This document shows positions 1 to 9,203 of a stretch of DNA of 62,330 bases, piece by piece. The notes under the pieces were generated by a model that saw only the letters and a list, made by a program, of their open reading frames with translations, did not search any database and had not been told where the DNA came from. Both the position numbers and the translations under genes were made by a program. How positions within the stretch are numbered: position 1 is the stretch's first letter; each line of letters starts with the position of its first letter. This stretch comes from JANPLN01 sp043757265 (lineage in GTDB: Bacteria; Bdellovibrionota; Bdellovibrionia; Bdellovibrionales; JAGQZY01). The stretch is from the NCBI GenBank assembly GCA_043757265.1, contig JAYUQP010000089.1:1-62330 (forward strand), read 5' to 3'.

Positions 1-19
1 CCTGATGCAATTCAAATGA

Positions 20-101
20 AGAATCGTATCAAAATGACACACGTAAGCGGTCAAATTCCCTGAAAAGTTATAGCCGGTCAGAATCGCTGCAAAAGGACAC
101 C
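20..101. repeat. Two direct repeats, possible IS end
   Basis: Two related segments share the pattern GAATCG, two to four variable bases, CAAAA, GACAC. They begin at 21 and 81, 60 bases apart and in the same orientation. Multiple internal terminal repeats of this sort are typical of IS21-family transposon ends, and the window starts here, so the element body, if any, lies outside. No transposase is visible within the window. This could equally be an isolated relic or an unrelated repeat. Confidence 0.3.
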
Positions 102-263
102 GGTAGCTAGAATTTTCTCTTTGTCTAAATATTGAACGGTGTAAAAAGATTCTTCGTTCTACTCTGAGACAAGCATGCGAGAAGAAATTTACGCCACATC
201 AAAAAATCAAAATGTATCAAAAGAAATCAATAGTTTGGAGCGAAACTTGCACTTGATAATTGC

Positions 264-1808
264 ATGTACATCAATTCAAAATCCCGTCGGCAGTTTTTAG
301 TTGGATCAGCTCGGACTTTAGTAGCGCTTCCATTTTTACAATCCTTGTACCCTCGCGAAGCCTGGGGGCAAGCACTTCCTATCCAAAAAAGATTTATCGG
401 CTCTTGGGTCCCGTTGGGCGGATATTCCAATGCTGATCTCTATCCGACCTATGCCGCTAATCTGCCTGTTACGTTTCCAGGTTCGGGTCACAGTATACAC
501 TCGACAAATTTGCGCCTATCAGAAACTCTTGGATCAATCTCTAAAATTTATTCTTCGAAGCTAAATCCGTTTCTTCCCAAATTGACCTTACTTCGAGGTC
601 TCGATTGCCCACTTGGCCATGACCATGGGGACGCAACTCAATTGGGACACATGCGATACCCTGGCGGTGGCGCATGGGTCGATCCAAATTTAACTCCGCC
701 CGAAGGTACGATGAGTCAGTATCCGGCGGTCCCGTTTATTGATCAGTTTTTGGCTTTTTCCCCAGAGTTCTACCCATCAACCCCACTTGTTAGATCTGTG
801 GTTGGATATGGAAGGCGAAGTCTGGGGCAAGTTACGCCGGGAGACATAAGTTCTGGAGTCAAACATGTTTGGGGACCAAGTAATCCTGTCGCTTTGTTCA
901 ATCTTCTTTTTGGGCCCTCAACGCCCTCAGTTTCAGCTACCGGGCCCACCCAGGCACAAGCAGATTCAAAAACTCTTATTGATCAAACACTCGGTGATCT
1001 CAAGTCTCTCTTAAGTCATCGAAATATTTCTTCCACTGACAAGCAAAGATTGGATTCCTTTACTACAGAGCTTTTCGAAACTCAGAAAAAATTAAATATT
1101 GTGAGTGCCGCAATTTGTTCAGCCCCAGCAGTTCCTACCAATAGCACTGATATGGAGAATATTTCTACAAACATCGATCGAGAACTCTTTTTGGATCTTT
1201 ACACCAGCATTTTAGCATCCGGCATCAAGTGCGGTAGAACCAGCATTGCCACTCTTCAAGGAATTATGGCCGTTGAAACGCAGGGACCCTATGCCTTTGC
1301 TAATTTGCATAGCTGGGGTCATGATTTAAAAACTACCGAAGTGGGCAATGCCATGCGCTGGTTTGTGGATAAAGCCATTGTTCCATTGATTACCAAGCTG
1401 GATGTGGATGAGGGCGGGGGTTTAACTTTCCTAGACAATTCTCTGATCATGTTCGGAAATACAAACTCCGCTGATGTCCATAGAAACTGGGACCGCAACA
1501 TTCTTTTAGCTGGAGGTGCGGGTGGTTATTTTAAAACAGGACAATTTGTGGATTATCGACAAGTAGGAGTTTCTACAAACTACGGTCAACCCGGCATTTT
1601 GTACAACCAGTTGATCATTACAATTCTAAAGTCCATGGGGATTAAAGATTCAAACCCTTACCTGCAGGAATACGCGAAGGCAGACTTAATAGTTCCATCG
1701 TCGGTAGCAGAGCAGTGGTGGAGCACGCTACGTAAAGATAACGGGCAACATCCACATAAAGATGTCATTCATCAAAGCGGTAACGTTTTACCATTGATCG
1801 TAAAATAG
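264..1808 (+). CDS. DUF1552 family exported protein with Tat signal
   Basis: The 514-residue product starts with a twin-arginine motif (SRRQFL, residues about 7-12), a hydrophobic stretch and an alanine-rich cleavage region ending near AWGQA, so it should be exported folded by Tat. The body matches the DUF1552 family in layout: an early HGDATQ-type segment and a late GGAGG..TG..VDYRQ block near residue 420. The biochemical function is unknown; the family usually sits beside DUF1592/1588/1585 heme proteins, as here with the next gene. The ATG at 264 lacks a close Shine-Dalgarno site, but the Tat motif supports this start. A C-terminal fragment of the same family occurs at 54877-55194. Confidence 0.85.
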   Translation: MYINSKSRRQFLVGSARTLVALPFLQSLYPREAWGQALPIQKRFIGSWVPLGGYSNADLYPTYAANLPVTFPGSGHSIHSTNLRLSETLGSISKIYSSKLNPFLPKLTLLRGLDCPLGHDHGDATQLGHMRYPGGGAWVDPNLTPPEGTMSQYPAVPFIDQFLAFSPEFYPSTPLVRSVVGYGRRSLGQVTPGDISSGVKHVWGPSNPVALFNLLFGPSTPSVSATGPTQAQADSKTLIDQTLGDLKSLLSHRNISSTDKQRLDSFTTELFETQKKLNIVSAAICSAPAVPTNSTDMENISTNIDRELFLDLYTSILASGIKCGRTSIATLQGIMAVETQGPYAFANLHSWGHDLKTTEVGNAMRWFVDKAIVPLITKLDVDEGGGLTFLDNSLIMFGNTNSADVHRNWDRNILLAGGAGGYFKTGQFVDYRQVGVSTNYGQPGILYNQLIITILKSMGIKDSNPYLQEYAKADLIVPSSVAEQWWSTLRKDNGQHPHKDVIHQSGNVLPLIVK

Positions 1809-1819
1809 AGGGGTCTATT

Positions 1820-3562
1820 ATTTTACAGCGAGCACATAAAAAATATCTTTTACTGGTCGCAAGTGCCTCATTGGTGTTTTTTCAAAACTGCGGTCCGGCG
1901 CTCCATACGGGTTTTTCCCGGAACGGCAACACGCTCTTGAACTCGAATGGAATGCAGACAGTTTTTAAATGCGATAACAAAACGAATGTTTCGCCAATCT
2001 CAACGAGACGTTTATCCAAATATGAATATTCTCAATCTCTCTATTTATTGGCATCTCTCGTGCCTGCGGCTGAATTAACGGCATTCAAAAATGAACTCGC
2101 TGTCGTATTGTTATCTGTGCCCGATGACAATGGCGCAAAATTTGATGCGGACGATCTAACGATGAGTGAAGCCCACACATCATCGTATTTGGCTGTAGCA
2201 AGAGGCTTTGCCGCTGAGGTTTTTAAAAATAACCTACGCCTCAAGGCATTTATCGGAAGCTGCGCCTCAACGACGGTAGCTCCAACCGCGGCCTGTGCTA
2301 GCGCATTTTTGGCTTCGACAACGGCTTTGCAAATCTTACGGCGCCCGATAACGCCTCAGGAAAGCACCCAAATGATTGCCGGCATGAATGGGGACTGGAA
2401 AATGCTTATCAGTCGCCTCCTTATGCATCCCCATTTTATTTTTCAAATTGAACTCGAAGGTAGTAATGTCGAGAATACACTTTTAAAGATCTCTCCGTAC
2501 GAATTAGCGAGTCGTATTTCGTTCCACGTTGTGAAGCAAGCTCCGGATGCTGCTCTTTTGGCTAAAGCCAGCGACGGGAGTTTGGTGCAAAACGGTGTTA
2601 TCTCTGCTGAAATCCAGAGACTCATTGGTAAATATCCATTGCAGGCTGCCTACTCGGTCGATAAATTTTTTGAAGGATGGTTGGCTTTCGATCACGTAGC
2701 GCACCCCGTAGCCACGGTCTCAGCCGCCGAAAAAGCGTTCACGGGAGGCAAAACTTTGTCGCGGAATAGTTTGCTGAATGAGATCAAAAATATGACTCGC
2801 TATTACACTGGCAAAGGTCAGGGGAGTTTTGAAGAACTCTTTTCAAGTCCTTACTCCTTTGCTTCCGACGCAGATCTAGCCGGGATTTATGGAGTTGCTC
2901 CGTACAACCCGAACCTCGACACAATGGTCGGTTTTCCTGGAAGTCAACGCGCGGGGTTGTTGAACCGAGCTGCATTTTTGGTCTCTGGTAGCATTGATAC
3001 AAGTCCCATCATTCGCGGGCTGCGAGTTCGAAGAGAATTTTTGTGCGAAGAATTAGATCCACCACCAACGGATATTGCAAGCATGGTCCGTGATCCTGTT
3101 TTTGATCCAAGTCTATCGACGCGAGAACGATATACGCGGCAAACGGCAAGCAAAGCTTGTATCGGTTGCCACGTATCTATCAACCCACTTGGTTTTGCGC
3201 TCGAGAGCTTTGACGGATTGGGGCGCGCGCGCACGGTTGAAAGCATTTACGATGCAAGTACCGGAGCTCTCTTAAATCAACTACCCGTTGACCCCATTGT
3301 TCAGCCGCAGGTCAATCTTGAGGATTCTCGCAGCATCGCAAGTTCCGCGGATTTTCACAGGTTGATTGCCGACAGCGGAAAAGCCCGTGGTTGTATGGTG
3401 AAAAGCTTTTATCAATACGTCCATCACCGCGCTGCCGATCGCAATTCTGACAGCTGTACACTTTTGGAAATGGATGACCTCGCCTCGAGCCCGCGCGGCA
3501 TGCATAAACTCTTTTACGAAGCCCCGCTGAAATACTCTTTTCAGTTGCGTAAAATCGATTAG
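1820..3562 (+). CDS. DUF1592/DUF1588/DUF1585 c-type heme lipoprotein
   Basis: The product has the DUF1592-DUF1588-DUF1585 order of planctomycete/myxobacterial-type exported cytochromes. It carries a heme-binding CIGCH motif encoded at 3158-3172 inside the DUF1588-like part and a DUF1585-like C-terminus. The first obvious alternative start (TTG at 1871) would cut into a clear lipoprotein signal. Translating upstream gives a basic stretch, a hydrophobic core (LLLVASASLVFF) and the lipobox-like FFQNC. No ATG, GTG or TTG precedes that stretch in the open frame. An ATT at 1820, six bases after GAGGGG (1808-1813), is the best start I see. It directly follows the DUF1552 gene, so the two are probably co-transcribed and both act outside the cytoplasmic membrane. 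The substrate is unknown. Confidence 0.82.
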   Translation: MLQRAHKKYLLLVASASLVFFQNCGPALHTGFSRNGNTLLNSNGMQTVFKCDNKTNVSPISTRRLSKYEYSQSLYLLASLVPAAELTAFKNELAVVLLSVPDDNGAKFDADDLTMSEAHTSSYLAVARGFAAEVFKNNLRLKAFIGSCASTTVAPTAACASAFLASTTALQILRRPITPQESTQMIAGMNGDWKMLISRLLMHPHFIFQIELEGSNVENTLLKISPYELASRISFHVVKQAPDAALLAKASDGSLVQNGVISAEIQRLIGKYPLQAAYSVDKFFEGWLAFDHVAHPVATVSAAEKAFTGGKTLSRNSLLNEIKNMTRYYTGKGQGSFEELFSSPYSFASDADLAGIYGVAPYNPNLDTMVGFPGSQRAGLLNRAAFLVSGSIDTSPIIRGLRVRREFLCEELDPPPTDIASMVRDPVFDPSLSTRERYTRQTASKACIGCHVSINPLGFALESFDGLGRARTVESIYDASTGALLNQLPVDPIVQPQVNLEDSRSIASSADFHRLIADSGKARGCMVKSFYQYVHHRAADRNSDSCTLLEMDDLASSPRGMHKLFYEAPLKYSFQLRKID

Positions 3563-3610
3563 AAAAACTCTGGGTTGACCGCCTCCTCTTCATCGCTCAG
3601 ACTCTATCGA

Positions 3611-4894
3611 ATGACCACTTGGATGTTAGAGGGAACCCTCTGCCATTATTCCAATCGTGAATTGACGCAAAATCTCTGGGCAATGGAGTCATTTAAACTT
3701 ATCTACAATTTAACCATTCATAAAGCTAATGTAGAGAGTCTTCTTCAGCAGCCCGATTTGATGAAACTTTCCCGCGGGCGATTAAAAAATATTCGCGAGC
3801 AACTGGATGCGCAAATTCGACGCTACAAATCTTTTCTTTTGCCCTTGGACTGGAAAAAAGTAGATCAACAAAAATTCATGAGTTTCTACGGGATGAAGCC
3901 AGGATCGAGTTTTTTGGTTAAAAACATAGATAATATATTTCGTGACTGGTGTTGGGGTGAGGAAGAAAGCAAAGCAAGCTTTACCTGTTTGCAAAATTTA
4001 ATGACTGACTTAAAAGTCACGTTGGAAGATAACCTTCTGGTTCTAGGCTCTGGAGCTTCGCGACTCGCATACGATTTTCATCAAAATTTTCAGTTCGTAA
4101 AAACTTTTGCCGTGGATTACAACCCACTGTTTCACCTTATTGTGCGAAAGATACTCAACGGTGAGAGCATTTCGTTTTGCGAATTTCCAATTGTCCCATC
4201 AAAAGCCGAAGATTTCGCGGTTGAGCGAGTTTTGAGAGCCCCTTCGAAAGTGCGTACGGGATTTGAACTTATGTTGGGCGACATCACTGACGCTGAGTTT
4301 GTGTGGCCACAGACGAATTTTGTTCTCACTCCTTGGTTGATTGATGTGGTATCGATGGATTTTTCGCATCTTTTAACTCGGCTCAATAAACATCTTTCGC
4401 TGGGCGGGAAGTGGATAAATTATGGTCCGTTGGGTTTTAATAACCCACGATTGCAAGATTACTATTCGTTTGAGGAAGTGAATCATTTGTTACAAAAATA
4501 TGGCTTCAAAGTTTTGAGATCGACCTACGAGTTTGCACCGTATCTTCAATCACCAAGTAGCAACAGCCACCGTATGGAAAAAGTGTATGCCTTTGTGGCT
4601 GAAAAAATTTCTGAGACTGCCGAGGTCGAAATAGATTTTGCTAACTCACTTCCCGAATGGTTGGTAGATCACCAGAAGACGATCACCATTCCTGTGCAGG
4701 CAATGCGTTTGGAGGAGGGTTTTGCATTTAACGTTAAAATCGCTCAGCTGTTAAAACAGAGCTTAAACTTTCAAGAGCTCGTCGATCGTCTGCATCTTGA
4801 AATGCAGGTTGAAAAGATGCACTTAGCCTCGGTTGTTCACCATATTCTTCTGAATTTTTATCAACAATCTTTGCTCAACCCCCACGATCATTGA
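3611..4894 (+). CDS. N2227-like (carnosine N-methyltransferase-type) SAM methyltransferase
   Basis: The middle of the protein carries a methyltransferase motif I of the form LVLGSGASRLAYD, followed by an acidic residue in AVDYNP. Further on, GGKWINYGPL and YSFEEVNHLLQKYGFKV match the N2227/CARNMT1 family layout, whose characterised eukaryotic members methylate carnosine. The substrate in this bacterium is unknown. About 80 C-terminal residues after the catalytic domain look helical and could be an extra wing. The start is uncertain: the ATG at 3611 was chosen, but TTG 3575 and ATG 3686 are in frame and none has a good ribosome site. It follows the heme lipoprotein gene closely and may be in the same operon. 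Confidence 0.72.
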   Translation: MTTWMLEGTLCHYSNRELTQNLWAMESFKLIYNLTIHKANVESLLQQPDLMKLSRGRLKNIREQLDAQIRRYKSFLLPLDWKKVDQQKFMSFYGMKPGSSFLVKNIDNIFRDWCWGEEESKASFTCLQNLMTDLKVTLEDNLLVLGSGASRLAYDFHQNFQFVKTFAVDYNPLFHLIVRKILNGESISFCEFPIVPSKAEDFAVERVLRAPSKVRTGFELMLGDITDAEFVWPQTNFVLTPWLIDVVSMDFSHLLTRLNKHLSLGGKWINYGPLGFNNPRLQDYYSFEEVNHLLQKYGFKVLRSTYEFAPYLQSPSSNSHRMEKVYAFVAEKISETAEVEIDFANSLPEWLVDHQKTITIPVQAMRLEEGFAFNVKIAQLLKQSLNFQELVDRLHLEMQVEKMHLASVVHHILLNFYQQSLLNPHDH

Positions 4895-4997
4895 TTCATT
4901 TTGAAACAATCTCAGAAAGAATAGGGCTTGAATAACACTAAAGCCTTAACTTTTTATCTTTCCGTTCGATAAGTCATTAAACGAGAAAGAAGATCGA

Positions 4998-5333
4998 ATG
5001 GATCATCCGAGCTACAGGAAATATAAAATTGCGGGAAACATTGCCGCTCTTTCCTGGGTCTTGTTCCTCTACCAAAATATGACAACCGTCGATTTTACCC
5101 AAGGCAAGTCAATAAATCACAGAGCTACGTTTTTAGACCGGGCTATTTCGAAGTCAGATGGGGAGCGCCATCGCGGCCAAAAAAAAATGGGGCTCGATGA
5201 TCGACAAATACAGAAAAAGTATATTCAGAAGCAACGCAATCCAGACGCCGTCGTAGGTGATCTGTCTGTGGACGATGCCGAAAAAGACAAAAAAGAACGA
5301 CAGAAAAAGAAACTACGGCGTAAGAGCAAGTAA
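4998..5333 (+). CDS. Small basic protein of unknown function
   Basis: This 111-residue protein starts at an ATG about 8 bases after an AGAAAGAAG-type purine stretch. Residues about 12-28 are moderately hydrophobic, and the C-terminal half is highly charged and ends in a run of Lys/Arg. I recognise no family. Its last 21 bases overlap the end of the convergent lipoprotein gene. It could be a membrane-anchored basic peptide or a nucleic-acid-binding protein; expression is not proven by the sequence. Confidence 0.5.
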   Translation: MDHPSYRKYKIAGNIAALSWVLFLYQNMTTVDFTQGKSINHRATFLDRAISKSDGERHRGQKKMGLDDRQIQKKYIQKQRNPDAVVGDLSVDDAEKDKKERQKKKLRRKSK

Positions 5334-6239
5334 TTGGGATAGCTGCTGATGCATGCGCACCACATGGGCTTGAATAAGTGCTTGTTGTTCCTGTGAAAGC
5401 AATACGAAGAGTCCATTCAATTCATTTTCTTGGCGCTTAAAATATGTATTATATTTTTTTTTGAAGCGCTCAATGACCTCTTGTGAATCTAGAAAATCTT
5501 GCCGATCCACTGGCAAGAAGTTAGGAGCTTGTGAGATTAAATCTTGCAGCGTTTTTTCGATGAGAATTTCATCCATAAATTCTTTTTTCATGTAATCAAG
5601 TTGCAAGTCCGAAAAGATTTTAAATTTTTCCTCGAACTTCTCAAAAACGGGCTGTGCAAGAAACTCGGCCAATGCCTTTTTGACCTCGCCGGAAGTGGGA
5701 TTGCGCAAAGACATTTCCGAAGATTGAACCCGCAATTCGCCAATCAAAAAATGTGCGTATTCGTGCCACAAATGCCACGGGCGCCCATCGGCCCGCAATA
5801 GTATTTCTGCACTTACAATTCTTTCTGTGGGTGTTGAGTAAAACTTGAATGATGTAAGTCCTAATAATGTTACGTTGATCTGATCTTGGTTAATTTGATT
5901 TTGGCTTTCGAGCCAATTTTGCTGTGATGCTTGCGGAGCTGGTTTTAAAGTTACAAACGATTCCTCGTTGGCATTTTGCGAGCTTGCAATTTTGAAAACC
6001 TGAACTCCGCCGTTTTTGCGCAAAAAACACTCGCTTTGCGCAGAATTGGTCCACATCAGTTCCACAAGTTTTCTTTGTTGAAAGGCGAGACCCAAAGTTT
6101 CTGGTGCGCGGCTGTGCTCAAGTAACATCTGGGGATTGCTTTTATACTGGCAGGCGGGGGTTTCCTCATCTGATGAACAGCCGATGAGAGCGCTACTAAA
6201 AAACCCTAAAAACAAAGACTTGAAAATATTTGAAGACAT
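5313..6239 (-). CDS. Lipoprotein with an HEXXH motif
   Basis: The N-terminus is a lipoprotein signal: a short basic region, a hydrophobic core and the lipobox LIGC, with mature Cys near residue 21. Near residue 160 the protein contains HEYAH, the zinc-metalloprotease signature HEXXH, in a hydrophobic helix-like context (WHLWHEYAHFLIGE). A third zinc ligand cannot be assigned, so protease activity is an inference. The rest is charged and helical. I chose the ATG at 6239 rather than the GTG one codon upstream. It is transcribed toward and overlaps the small basic protein gene by 21 bases. Confidence 0.65.
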   Translation of the reverse strand: MSSNIFKSLFLGFFSSALIGCSSDEETPACQYKSNPQMLLEHSRAPETLGLAFQQRKLVELMWTNSAQSECFLRKNGGVQVFKIASSQNANEESFVTLKPAPQASQQNWLESQNQINQDQINVTLLGLTSFKFYSTPTERIVSAEILLRADGRPWHLWHEYAHFLIGELRVQSSEMSLRNPTSGEVKKALAEFLAQPVFEKFEEKFKIFSDLQLDYMKKEFMDEILIEKTLQDLISQAPNFLPVDRQDFLDSQEVIERFKKKYNTYFKRQENELNGLFVLLSQEQQALIQAHVVRMHQQLSQLLALTP

Positions 6240-6320
6240 CACAAACGGTAATATCGCAAAGCGTTATAAAAGACAATAAACGTCACTAGTGGTGTAAAAA
6301 ATTCAACTCAACAAATCTGG

Positions 6321-7823
6321 CTAAGGGCAAAGGTTGATACCTGCGTACTCGTAGGTGTTTCGAACTAGCTTAGAAAAATTGAGCGACCGACCTCCGTTGA
6401 CGAGGATGGGAGCCGAGTCCGTAGAATGCATAATGATTCGCTCGATATCTGCAGGCGAATAAGCCACTGCTTTTTGTTTTAGAAATTGAATCACCAAAGC
6501 TGCCGCACCGCTGACGATAGGAGCGGATTGAGATGTTCCCATCAGGCGTTGGTAGGAGCGTCCGGGGGCGAGGGAATACAAGCCATTGTCACTGAGCGTA
6601 TCCACCGCACCGGGCGCAGCGATTTCGACTTGGTTTCCGAAATTGGAAAAACTGGAAAGTCTGCCAGACTGGGCGTCCACCGAACCAACGGTGATGGCAC
6701 CATTGACCAGGGCACCGACCATGGCAGGCGAAACAAAAGCATCGGTACCCAAACGAAGGCTGTGGTTGCCAGCGGCCATGACGACCACGACTCCCGAAGC
6801 TACAGCATCGGCAACTGCTTGTTCGAGACTCAGGATGCGCTGTTGGGAATTTGAACCGGTAAGGCTTAAATTAATAACATCTGCGTTTTGTGCCACGGCG
6901 TACTGAATTCCATTGAAGGTGTACGTGACGTCCGTAGCAGTGTTTCCAAGAACTTTTAAAGCTTGAATTCGAATCGCTCCCGCAACACCCAAAGTACCTT
7001 GGCCGTTGTTTCCTACAGCACCGATGAGACCTGCTACATGGCTCCCGTGTCCCGAGCTTGCGTCGGCTGGAGGTTGGCCGGGGCTTAGAAGATTGTAGCC
7101 ACAATTTGCAACTAAGTTGCTTGCAAGATCTGGATGCGAACATTCAGCACCGGCATCGATCACCGCAACCAGGGTATTTACGGAAGTTTGTTTTTTGACA
7201 AAATGTTCGTAAGCATGGGTGTAGTTTGTAAAGCCGAGATGAGTGAGCTTTGAGAGGTGTGAATCGGAGGTCGCAGGAAGGGGCAGTGTCGACGTCGTCA
7301 CTTGATGAGGTGGAGTGATACCAACTACACACGAGTCAGAATGGGCAGCATCTTCGAGGTTTGAAAGGTCCCAGTTTTCCTCTATTACGTAATTGAAAGC
7401 CTGTTGCGAAGGAAGAAGATGCTCGTTAGGATTTGCTTTTAAAATACGATCACTCAAGCTGCCCGGTTGGGATTGGCACTGAGTATGAAGCACTACGATC
7501 ACGGTCTGATTTTGCAGCGTCGAAGTTGATTTGTTAAAACTGCTATTTTCAAGGTGTACTTTTTGGTTTTCAAAAGGGTTGGTGTAACCCTGATTGTTTT
7601 GCAATTTTGAGGTGAGCTGAATTGTTGGTTTGTAGATGTCAGAACAAACATTAGTGTCAGAGGAATAAATCCCCGACAATGATCCGTCGGTGCTCTCCAT
7701 TTTGGAACACGACTCGGAGATGACCATAATGATGATGGGCGCGAAAATTATGCAGATAATTTTAAAAATAGATCCCCCATCTCCTTTCAGGATAAAGGTA
7801 TTTTCGATAAATAACAAAGCCAT
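6321..7823 (-). CDS. Subtilisin-like serine protease (S8), exported
   Basis: All S8 catalytic motifs are present. Asp is in VAVIDAG, His in SSGHGSHVAG, the oxyanion Asn in MAAGN, and Ser in MGTSQSAP. A hydrophobic segment followed by SESC near the N-terminus indicates export, perhaps as a lipoprotein with a poor lipobox. About 170 residues between this and the catalytic domain probably include an inhibitor-like propeptide. The start is not settled: ATGs at 7898, 7850 and 7823 are in frame, and an ATT at 7767-7769 after a G-rich ribosome-like site would give a compact signal peptide. It is divergent from hutI. A secreted protease suits a predatory or proteolytic lifestyle. Confidence 0.87.
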   Translation of the reverse strand: MALLFIENTFILKGDGGSIFKIICIIFAPIIIMVISESCSKMESTDGSLSGIYSSDTNVCSDIYKPTIQLTSKLQNNQGYTNPFENQKVHLENSSFNKSTSTLQNQTVIVVLHTQCQSQPGSLSDRILKANPNEHLLPSQQAFNYVIEENWDLSNLEDAAHSDSCVVGITPPHQVTTSTLPLPATSDSHLSKLTHLGFTNYTHAYEHFVKKQTSVNTLVAVIDAGAECSHPDLASNLVANCGYNLLSPGQPPADASSGHGSHVAGLIGAVGNNGQGTLGVAGAIRIQALKVLGNTATDVTYTFNGIQYAVAQNADVINLSLTGSNSQQRILSLEQAVADAVASGVVVVMAAGNHSLRLGTDAFVSPAMVGALVNGAITVGSVDAQSGRLSSFSNFGNQVEIAAPGAVDTLSDNGLYSLAPGRSYQRLMGTSQSAPIVSGAAALVIQFLKQKAVAYSPADIERIIMHSTDSAPILVNGGRSLNFSKLVRNTYEYAGINLCP

Positions 7824-7907
7824 TGACTTGATCTGTGGTAATGAATTCATATTGAGCTGAATGTGTCTTAAAATGAGAACAAAACTAAAGAGAAACATGA
7901 TTCAACT

Positions 7908-9140
7908 ATGAAGCCCTTCGTTTTAACAGACATTTACGAAATGCTGACCATGCAAGGTGCGCACGAGCGCGAAGCGCGTGGCCCGATGAGAGTGGAACAT
8001 TTAGGCATTGCAAAAAATCAGGCCATGGTTATTCAGGGTCATCAGATACTTTGGGTGGGTCCGCAAAAAAAAATTCCGCGAGTTTATCAAAAAATTAAAA
8101 ACCAAATCGCTGTCCGATCAAATATATTTCCAGGATTTATTGATTGCCACACTCACAGTCTTTTTGCCGGTGATCGCACCCACGAATTCGAAATGCGCTT
8201 ACAGGGAATGTCCTATGTGGATATCGCAAAAAAAGGCGGCGGCATTTTCTCAACCATGCGCGCAACTCGAAAGGCGTCGTCGAGTGAACTTAAAAAGCTT
8301 CTCAACCAGAGGCTGCAAAATTTTTTGCGACAGGGTGTAACAACTGTTGAGGTGAAGTCAGGATACGGACTTTCGGTAAAGGAAGAACTCCGCTTGTTAA
8401 GAATTTTGAAACAGCACGGGTCTTCGGTGCAAGTGATTGCCACATTTTTAGGAGCGCACGCTTTACCTCCGGAATGTGCGTCGACCTCCGAATACTTGCA
8501 GCAATTGCAGCACGCTCTGCCCGTAATAGCGAAGCAAAAACTTGCAAAGCGTGTCGATATTTTTATCGAGAAAAACTATTTTTCGCTGGATGAATCTCGG
8601 CACTTTCTAAAGCTCGCTAAAGAATGTGGCCTCATGGTGACTGTTCACGCCGATCAAATCACGCGCTCGGGGGCGACAGCCCTTGCCATGGAACTCAACG
8701 CTCACTCTGCAGATCACGTTATTTGTATTGACCAAAAGGATATTCAAAAGGCGGCAACCTCGGAAACGACATGTGTTTTATTGCCGACTGCCGATTTTTA
8801 TTTGCGCTGCCCGTATCCGCCAGCGCGACAATTGATTGACCGCGGTGCCCGCGTCGCACTGGCAACAGATTTTAATCCTGGGACCTCGCCAACACAAAAC
8901 ATACAGTGGGTGGGGCTTTTAGCGCGGCAGGAGATGCGCATGAGCCTGCCTGAGGTTTTTTGCGCTATGACCATGGGATCGGCGTATGCTTTGGGTTTGG
9001 AGAAGTCACACGGCTCGCTGCTTCCAAAATCAAATGCTGATTTTTTTATCTCGGATAAAAACTGGGACCAGTTTTTTTACGATCTTGCGCCAATTCCAAT
9101 GAAATCTGTCTGGGTAAACGGCCAATCTTGTAAGGTCTAG
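7908..9140 (+). CDS. hutI: Imidazolonepropionase
   Basis: This 410-residue cytosolic amidohydrolase opens the imidazolone ring in histidine degradation, giving N-formimino-glutamate. Metal ligands appear in GFIDCHTHSLFAGDRTHEFEMR (His81, His83), in a later HAD region (VTVHADQ) and in LATDFNPGTSP. The KGGGIFSTMRATR and VEVKSGYGLS segments are characteristic of HutI. The length is normal for the family. No other hut gene lies in the window, so the rest of the pathway would have to be elsewhere. The start ATG lies just 10 bases from the most upstream possible start of the divergent subtilase, so their promoters probably overlap. Confidence 0.95.
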   Translation: MKPFVLTDIYEMLTMQGAHEREARGPMRVEHLGIAKNQAMVIQGHQILWVGPQKKIPRVYQKIKNQIAVRSNIFPGFIDCHTHSLFAGDRTHEFEMRLQGMSYVDIAKKGGGIFSTMRATRKASSSELKKLLNQRLQNFLRQGVTTVEVKSGYGLSVKEELRLLRILKQHGSSVQVIATFLGAHALPPECASTSEYLQQLQHALPVIAKQKLAKRVDIFIEKNYFSLDESRHFLKLAKECGLMVTVHADQITRSGATALAMELNAHSADHVICIDQKDIQKAATSETTCVLLPTADFYLRCPYPPARQLIDRGARVALATDFNPGTSPTQNIQWVGLLARQEMRMSLPEVFCAMTMGSAYALGLEKSHGSLLPKSNADFFISDKNWDQFFYDLAPIPMKSVWVNGQSCKV

Positions 9141-9203
9141 TTTCTCAAAAATTCTCGTTGAAAATTAATTTTGGCTGTGTTTGCCTAGCTTTAGGGGGCC
9201 CAC

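Noticed and set aside
2944..3246. A 100-residue open frame antisense to the heme lipoprotein gene
   Set aside because: It sits inside a well-supported gene and shows no ribosome site or domain.
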